Assembly: GCF_052044135.1 (NCBI RefSeq) | Contig: NZ_JBQDYF010000001.1 | Span: forward strand, 548,143 to 612,142 | Direction of reading: 5' to 3' | Length of the DNA stretch: 64,000 bases | DNA from: Salinisphaera sp052044135 | Lineage (GTDB): Bacteria > Pseudomonadota > Gammaproteobacteria > Nevskiales > Salinisphaeraceae | Shown: one piece after another, positions 59,613 through 64,000 of the stretch | How positions within the stretch are numbered: position 1 is the first letter of the stretch | How the letters are laid out: every line of letters starts with the position of its first letter | Translations under genes and position numbers: made by a program | The notes under the pieces: model-generated | Database searches by the model: none | What the model was told of the DNA's origin: nothing | What the model saw: only the letters and a program-made list of their open reading frames with translations

Positions 59613-60549
59613 GACGGTCTCCGGTGGCGAGATCGTGGAAGGCGCGCTGCGGATTTTCGGGGTCCTGGATGGCGGCCACCTCGGCGTCCTTCGCGGCCCA
59701 GAGTTCGCCCAGCCAGGTCTTGAAGCGGTCGCGGTATTCCGGGTCGGCGCCGTAGTCGCCGTCGGCGAGTTCGGGCGGGACCGCGAGATAGCGCACGCGT
59801 ACCGCCACCTCGGGAATCCGGCCGCACAGCACATCCCAGAACTTCGGCTCGGGCGTATCGATGTAGGCGACCGTCATGTCGAGAATGCCGTCGAGCACGT
59901 CACGCATGGCATTGACGGCAAAGGCCGTGCCCCCGGCCTTGGGTGGCAGCAGGGTGCGATACGGCGAGTTCGCTGCCGCCCGTTTGGCCGGCGTGGAGCG
60001 CGTGCCCTCGGCGTAGTTGACCAGGGAGACCGGCTGCCGCCGAAAGACCTCACAGGCGCGCCGCACCGCGTGCATGTCTTCGTTGCGCAGTTCGGGGTTG
60101 CGCTCGATCGCGGCGCGGCTGTGGCGCTTCATGAACGGAAAATCCAGCGCCCAGCAGGCCAGTCCGATCACCGGCAGCCAGCGCAGCTGCTCCTTGATGA
60201 AAAAACGTGGAAACGGCAGTTGGGGATCGATCGCCCGGATCAGCAGCATGACATCGGCCCAGCACTGATGATTGGAGATCAGCACATAGCGGCCGCCCGG
60301 ATCGTCGGCCATCTGCTGCTGGTAGCGCAGGCGCGTGCCGCTGATGCCGAAGATGAGCCCGTTCGATCCGCGCGCCCAGGTCTTGGCGATGCCGAGTACG
60401 ACATCCGTGGCGCGATCGCGGGCACGCCCGGGCGGCAGCGCGAGCTTGACGATACTGGCCGGCACGAGCGGAACGCCGCCGAGAATCGTCAGCCCGATCA
60501 GACCGACGATGATTGCGATACCCCGCACGGGTCCAGCCAGCGCAGCCAT
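59605..60549 (-). CDS. 1-acylglycerol-3-phosphate acyltransferase-like protein (YihG type)
   Basis: 314 residues. N-terminal membrane anchor, catalytic HQCWAD (HxxxxD) in SNHQCWADVML, FIKEQLRWLPVIG and YAEGTR. Same layout as E. coli YihG, which transfers acyl chains to lysophosphatidate. The start overlaps the hemE stop (TAATG), and a longer frame upstream lies within hemE and is not real. Placed between hemE and the SDR; a link to the lipid module is likely. Confidence 0.9.
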   Translation of the reverse strand: MAALAGPVRGIAIIVGLIGLTILGGVPLVPASIVKLALPPGRARDRATDVVLGIAKTWARGSNGLIFGISGTRLRYQQQMADDPGGRYVLISNHQCWADVMLLIRAIDPQLPFPRFFIKEQLRWLPVIGLACWALDFPFMKRHSRAAIERNPELRNEDMHAVRRACEVFRRQPVSLVNYAEGTRSTPAKRAAANSPYRTLLPPKAGGTAFAVNAMRDVLDGILDMTVAYIDTPEPKFWDVLCGRIPEVAVRVRYLAVPPELADGDYGADPEYRDRFKTWLGELWAAKDAEVAAIQDPENPQRAFHDLATGDRHA

Positions 60550-61592
60550 TAACGCGTCGAGAACTCGTGTACCGCGTCGACCAGCGCGCCCACATGCGCC
60601 GGGTCGACCTGCGGTGTGACGCCATGGCCGAGGTTGAAAACATGCCCCGGACGGTCGCCGAAACGATCGAGGATATCGCGCACTTCCGTGCGTATGCGCT
60701 CGGGTTCCGCGAACAGGATCGCCGGATCGGCATTGCCCTGTAGCGCGACGCGATCGCCCACGCGCGCTGCCGCGTCGTCGATGTCGATGGTCCAGTCCAG
60801 CCCGATCGCCGATGCACCGCTGGCGGCGATGTGCTCCAGCCATGGGCCGCCGCCCTTGGTGAACAGTATCGTCGGCACGTGGCCATCGGGTCCCGGTTCG
60901 AGCCCGGCCACGATCTGCGCCATATAGGCCAGCGAGAACGCCCGGTAGTTCGCCGGCGACAGCACGCCGCCCCAGGTGTCGAAGATCTGCACGGCCTGGG
61001 CGCCGGCCGCGATCTGGGCGTTGAGGTAGGCAACGGTCGAGAGCGCCAGCACATCCAGCAGGCGATGCAGGGCGTCCGGCGCGTTGTACATCAGCGCCTT
61101 GATATGTTCGTAATTCTTGGACGGGCCGCCCTCGACCATGTACGTCGCCAGCGTCCACGGGCTGCCCGCGAAGCCGATCAGCGGCGTCTTGCCGTCCAGT
61201 TCGCGCCGGATGAGTTTGATCGCGGCCGGGACATAACCGAGTTCATCCTCGATGTCCGGGATCACGAGCCGGTCGATGGCGGCGGGCGTGCGGACCGGAT
61301 GGGCGAAATGCGGCCCTTCGCCGGCCACGAAATGCAGGCCCAGCCCCATTGCCTCGGGGACCGTGAGGATGTCGGAGAACAGGATCGCGCCGTCCAGATC
61401 GAAGCGGCGCAGCGGCTGCAGCGTGACCTCGCAGGCCAACTCGGGGTTCTGACACAGATCGAGAAAGCTGCCGGCCTTCTCGCGCAGCTTGCGGTATTCG
61501 GGCAGATACCGCCCGGCCTGACGCATCAGCCATACCGGCGTGGCGTCCACCGGCTCGCGCCTGAGGGCCCGTAGCAAACGATCGTGGGACAT
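60549..61592 (-). CDS. hemE: Uroporphyrinogen decarboxylase HemE
   Basis: Converts uroporphyrinogen III to coproporphyrinogen III, the substrate of HemF. 347 residues, normal length. Start MSHDRLLRALRREPVDATPV with the signature WLMRQAGRYLPEYR; VTGGSPW-like part is FAGSPWTLATYM. First gene of hemE-acyltransferase-SDR. No other heme gene is adjacent. Confidence 0.98.
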   Translation of the reverse strand: MSHDRLLRALRREPVDATPVWLMRQAGRYLPEYRKLREKAGSFLDLCQNPELACEVTLQPLRRFDLDGAILFSDILTVPEAMGLGLHFVAGEGPHFAHPVRTPAAIDRLVIPDIEDELGYVPAAIKLIRRELDGKTPLIGFAGSPWTLATYMVEGGPSKNYEHIKALMYNAPDALHRLLDVLALSTVAYLNAQIAAGAQAVQIFDTWGGVLSPANYRAFSLAYMAQIVAGLEPGPDGHVPTILFTKGGGPWLEHIAASGASAIGLDWTIDIDDAAARVGDRVALQGNADPAILFAEPERIRTEVRDILDRFGDRPGHVFNLGHGVTPQVDPAHVGALVDAVHEFSTR

Positions 61593-61923
61593 GGGTAGCG
61601 TCGGCGGCCGGTAAGTGATGCCCGGATTCTACCGACTGCCGCAGGTTCGGGGATAGCGTGCGCTGCGCGCTTTATGGCTGGCGGCGAACGGGCTGGCGGC
61701 TCATGGGGGGGCATAAACCACAGCAGAGAACGAAAACCAACGGCGGTCGATTCTGAAACGTTCGAGATATATTACAACCAATCCATTTTCAAACAATGGA
61801 AAACCGCGATTGTTCGGGCCTTTCACCACTAAAGTCTATGTCATTTCTGACAAGTGATATGACATGTTTAAAAAGACATACGATGAGTATGTGTGTGTTG
61901 AAGATAAACCTAGTGGAGGAGTC
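61593..61923. promoter_or_regulatory. AT-rich 331-nt control region between hemE and the OprB porin
   Basis: No gene supported. The part next to the porin is much richer in A and T than its surroundings and holds three inverted repeats: TCCATT-7-AATGGA (61783-61801), ATGTCAT-14-ATGACAT (61838-61865) and ACATAC-5-GTATGT (61876-61892). A run of seven G (61705-61711) is on the hemE side. No promoter pair was decided; the repeats suggest a regulated promoter. Confidence 0.55.
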
Positions 61924-63318
61924 ATGGGAACAAGGGAGATCCGTAGTCGGGGCGGGTACCGCTTCAAAAGCCCTGAGAGACAGGGACCGCTCATTGCGGG
62001 CTGCATGGCAGCGCTGGCATTGGTGTGGGCGATGCCGGTCATGGCGCAGCAAGCCGCGCCATATTCACGCCAAGCCAAAAAACAGCAGAACAGCTTCATG
62101 ATCCGCTCTACTATGACCGGCGACTGGGGTGGCGTGCGTAGCCGTTTGAAGCACGAAGGCGTCGATTTGCATGCCGGCTACGACGGTGAATACGCGCGCA
62201 CTTTGTCCGGTGGCATGAGCGGGGGCGGTGACGACGCCTATGCCCAGCAGGTCAGTTTCGGTGCCGGTTTTGATATGGCGAAACTGGCCGGCTGGCGGGG
62301 CGCGAGTTTTCACCTGCAACTCAACTATCGACAAGGCCACGATCTGGCGGGTGAATCCATCGGGGGGCGTCATACCTCGGTGCAGGAAGCCTATGGGGCG
62401 GGTGAGAATTTTCGGATGGTCGAGCTGAGCTACAGCCAGGTTCTGGCCGGTGGCGCGCTCGAGACCCAGATCGGGTTCTATCCGCTCGGCAACGAATTCG
62501 CCCATTTCGCACCGCTGTGCAAGTTTCAGAGTGGAACCGCCTGCGGCCATCTCAAGAACCTGCCGTCATCCAGCGGCTGGAACGACTATCCGACCGGGCA
62601 GTGGGGTGGGCGACTGCAGTGGAATATCTCGGACCATGCCTATGCCGAAATCGGCGTGTTCGAGGTCAACCCGACCTATGGCACGTCCAATCACGGCTTC
62701 AAGATGGACTTCCAGGGCGCGACCGGCGCCATCATCCCGGTCGAATTCAGCTACAAGACCGATTTCGACAGCGGTACGTTGCCGGGCCGTTACAAGATCG
62801 GGGGCTATTACGACACGTCGAATGCGCCTGACGTGGTGCATTCGGCTCAAACCCACAGCAGTCGCTATGGCGGCTACGTATTGGCCAGCCAGATGCTGCT
62901 CAGCTTCGATGGCACGTCTACGCGCGGCCTGGAAGTCTTCGGCGGCGCTGGTGTCTCTGATACCAATACGGCGGTGTTCTCGAACACCGAGGTCGCCGGC
63001 GTGATCGTGAAGGGACCGCTGGCCGCGCGACCGCATGATTTCATCTCGCTGGGCTATTTCCGTGAAGGGGTGAATCACCGCAAAGTGGGGGCCGAAGAAG
63101 CCCTGCGAGCACAGCAGAGCAATCCGCTGCCTGGAATGGCGAATTTCCATGCTTTGCCGGACGGAGTCGAGGCGATGGAAGTCGGTTATGGCCTGCAGGC
63201 CACGCCGTGGTTGCGGATTCGGCCGAACGTGCAATACCTGCACAACCCGGGTGCGTTCGTTTACCACCATATTCCGGACAATTGGACCTTCGGTCTCGAG
63301 ACCAAGATCAAGCTGTAA
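61924..63318 (+). CDS. OprB-type carbohydrate-selective porin
   Basis: 464-residue outer-membrane porin. Start chosen at MGTREIRSRGG, which has GGAGGA about 6 nt upstream; 20 codons of frame exist before it. Signal peptide is unusually long and basic at first, with cleavage after MPVMA (about residue 40). Family start LTGDWGGVRSRL-like MTGDWGGVRSRLKHEGVDL; several beta-strand pairs; ends in NWTFGLETKIKL with a terminal aromatic-poor strand. OprB porins admit sugars such as glucose. Next to an aldehyde dehydrogenase for sugar acids. Confidence 0.93.
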   Translation: MGTREIRSRGGYRFKSPERQGPLIAGCMAALALVWAMPVMAQQAAPYSRQAKKQQNSFMIRSTMTGDWGGVRSRLKHEGVDLHAGYDGEYARTLSGGMSGGGDDAYAQQVSFGAGFDMAKLAGWRGASFHLQLNYRQGHDLAGESIGGRHTSVQEAYGAGENFRMVELSYSQVLAGGALETQIGFYPLGNEFAHFAPLCKFQSGTACGHLKNLPSSSGWNDYPTGQWGGRLQWNISDHAYAEIGVFEVNPTYGTSNHGFKMDFQGATGAIIPVEFSYKTDFDSGTLPGRYKIGGYYDTSNAPDVVHSAQTHSSRYGGYVLASQMLLSFDGTSTRGLEVFGGAGVSDTNTAVFSNTEVAGVIVKGPLAARPHDFISLGYFREGVNHRKVGAEEALRAQQSNPLPGMANFHALPDGVEAMEVGYGLQATPWLRIRPNVQYLHNPGAFVYHHIPDNWTFGLETKIKL

Positions 63319-63336
63319 CCGGGTTCAGAAAAAAGA

Positions 63337-63366
63337 GGCCCGCGATCGATTGTCCGGTCGCGGGCC
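63337..63366. terminator. Hairpin downstream of the porin gene
   Basis: 9-bp stem GGCCCGCGA / TCGCGGGCC preceded by AAAAAAGA. The T-run would be on the minus strand, where no gene is known before the next terminator; it may still end the porin message. Confidence 0.5.
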
Positions 63367-63450
63367 GTCGTCATTTGAAGGGCGCCTGAGCCTGTGACTA
63401 ACCCGTGACGGAAATAGATGATTTGTCGGGTTGATTATTAATCCGGCATC

Positions 63451-63477
63451 AAAACAGCTGAGTTCATCAGCTGTTTT
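63451..63477. terminator. Symmetric AAAACAGCTGA hairpin
   Basis: 11-bp perfect stem with a 5-nt loop and T4 or A4 at the ends, so it has terminator form on both strands. No gene ends directly beside it. Confidence 0.6.
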
Positions 63478-63694
63478 CATCGCCTTCAAAGATAAAAGTC
63501 GGCGCCTGTCCGTACTTTATTTTCAAAGGCTTCGCGGCCAATGGCCGCGGCGAGTGGCCGGTGGTGCAGGCCTCGGAATCATCAAGGCCTGCGCGACATG
63601 CCCCGCAGGATCGCGATGTTGGCAATAACGCCAACCTGCGCAGGTCGCCTTGACAGGTCCGGGCGTGCCGGATGATTCATTCAGGGCCAACAAG

Positions 63695-63726
63695 AAAAAA
63701 GAGCCGGCGAGATGCCGGCTCTTTTT
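63695..63726. terminator. Bidirectional terminator of the aldehyde dehydrogenase
   Basis: 8-bp stem GAGCCGGC / GCCGGCTC with a 5-nt loop, AAAAAA on the left and TTTTT on the right. On the minus strand it follows the dehydrogenase stop by 23 nt. Confidence 0.9.
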
Positions 63727-63749
63727 GCTGCGGACTTGTCCTGAGCGAC

Positions 63750-64000
63750 CTACAAGCTGGCAGTCGTCATAGCGCCGTTGACCAGGCGCCGGATACCCAG
63801 CGGATTGTCATCGGCCAGCGCCTTGGGCAGGACCGCTGCGGGCGCGTTCTGGTAACACACGGCGCGCAGATAGCGATTGATCGCCAGCGTGCCCACCGAC
63901 GTGCTGTGGAAATCGGTGGTCGCCGGATACGGTCCGCCGTGGACCATCGCATCGTTGACCGCCACCCCGGTCGGGAAGCCGTTGAACAACACCCGCCCGG
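63750..64000 (-). CDS. NADP-dependent aldehyde dehydrogenase, alpha-ketoglutaric semialdehyde type, C-terminal part
   Basis: Only the last 83 or so residues are present, the rest being beyond the right edge. The end reads VLFNGFPTGVAVNDAM, VHGGPYPATTDFHSTSVGT, YLRAVCYQNAP and NPLGIRRLVNG. This matches the C-terminus of 2,5-dioxovalerate (alpha-ketoglutaric semialdehyde) dehydrogenases, which finish the oxidation of pentoses or glucarate to 2-oxoglutarate. HGGPYPAT is typical of the NADP form. A sugar-acid pathway together with the OprB porin is plausible. Confidence 0.85.
   Translation of the reverse strand, partial: GRVLFNGFPTGVAVNDAMVHGGPYPATTDFHSTSVGTLAINRYLRAVCYQNAPAAVLPKALADDNPLGIRRLVNGAMTTASL

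Larger units (their letters stand above)
63319..63749. other. 431-nt hairpin-rich region between the porin and the aldehyde dehydrogenase
   Basis: No gene with recognisable product. Five inverted repeats are visible: GGCCCGCGA/TCGCGGGCC (63337-63366), AAAACAGCTGA/TCAGCTGTTTT (63451-63477), CGCGGCC/GGCCGCG (63533-63549), GCAGGCCT/AGGCCTGC (63566-63592), and the terminator near 63700. A 65-codon open frame at 63431 is unlike any protein. May carry a small RNA. Confidence 0.6.

Noticed and set aside
61705..61711. Seven-G run as a phase-variable switch for hemE or the porin
   Set aside because: It lies outside both coding regions and far from any promoter element, and hemE is essential for heme.
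63431..63628. A 65-codon open frame after the porin
   Set aside because: Crosses several hairpins, has no ribosome site I can see, and its composition does not look coding.

Overview
The window is chromosomal DNA of a gammaproteobacterium with high G+C by eye. The gene orders that support this are rpsU-yqeY-dnaG-rpoD divergent from tsaD, the topA/smg/dprA/LysM/def/fmt/rsmB block, hisIE-tatABC, a DPCSGTG-type rsmB beside fmt, an OxyR with the Cys-x8-Cys switch, and a type of HemB that lacks metal-binding cysteines. Many encoded proteins have acidic linkers or tails, which would suit a salt-loving host; a Salinisphaera-like organism is my best guess, but this is an inference and no marker gene (16S rRNA) is present. 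No tRNA, rRNA, CRISPR array, insertion sequence, phage or integrase was found; the window looks like core genome with a few accessory blocks.

Layout. 1-4.3 kb: the macromolecular-synthesis operon (rpsU, yqeY, dnaG, rpoD) on the minus strand, with rpoD cut by the left edge. 4.4-8.6 kb: tsaD, folB and folK on plus, facing folM-cca-slt on minus; pterin genes folB, folK and folM meet tail to tail. 10.5-16.4 kb: oxyR, hemF, tsaC, topA and smg. 16.4-22.3 kb: dprA and a LysM lipoprotein on minus, divergent from def-fmt-rsmB and a DJ-1/PfpI gene on plus. 22.4-30 kb: hisB-hisH-hisA-hisF, dtd, homoserine kinase, a TPR protein, trkH and trkA on minus. 30.2-33.2 kb: hisI-hisE-tatA-tatB-tatC and an EF-hand-like secreted protein. 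33.3-38.6 kb: a complete urease cluster ureD-A-B-C-E-F-G with no urea or nickel transporter nearby.

38.7-50.4 kb is a mixed redox and housekeeping region: an old yellow enzyme, an azurin-like cupredoxin and a zinc alcohol dehydrogenase in one direction, then a phosphoribosyltransferase, a dienelactone hydrolase-like protein, a lone type IV pilin, hslR, a GST, a secreted Gln/Lys-rich protein, nfi-mntR, aroE, waaF and hemB. 50.7-52.1 kb encodes an ECF sigma factor and its RskA-type anti-sigma factor.

54.3-60.5 kb is the most interesting part: a translationally coupled plus-strand run of a flavin amine-oxidase-like protein, a DUF1365 protein, a Cfa-family methyltransferase and a GPH-type MFS transporter, meeting a minus-strand run hemE-acyltransferase-SDR. 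Together these look like a membrane-lipid modification module. The Cfa homologue has Ser and Gln where E. coli Cfa has two bicarbonate-binding residues (Cys139, His266), so its product may not be a cyclopropane. The window ends with an OprB-type porin, a hairpin-rich non-coding stretch and the C-terminus of an NADP-dependent aldehyde dehydrogenase of the alpha-ketoglutaric semialdehyde type.

Gene overlaps of the ATGA/GTGA type or 8 nt are very common here, so translational coupling is the rule inside the operons.
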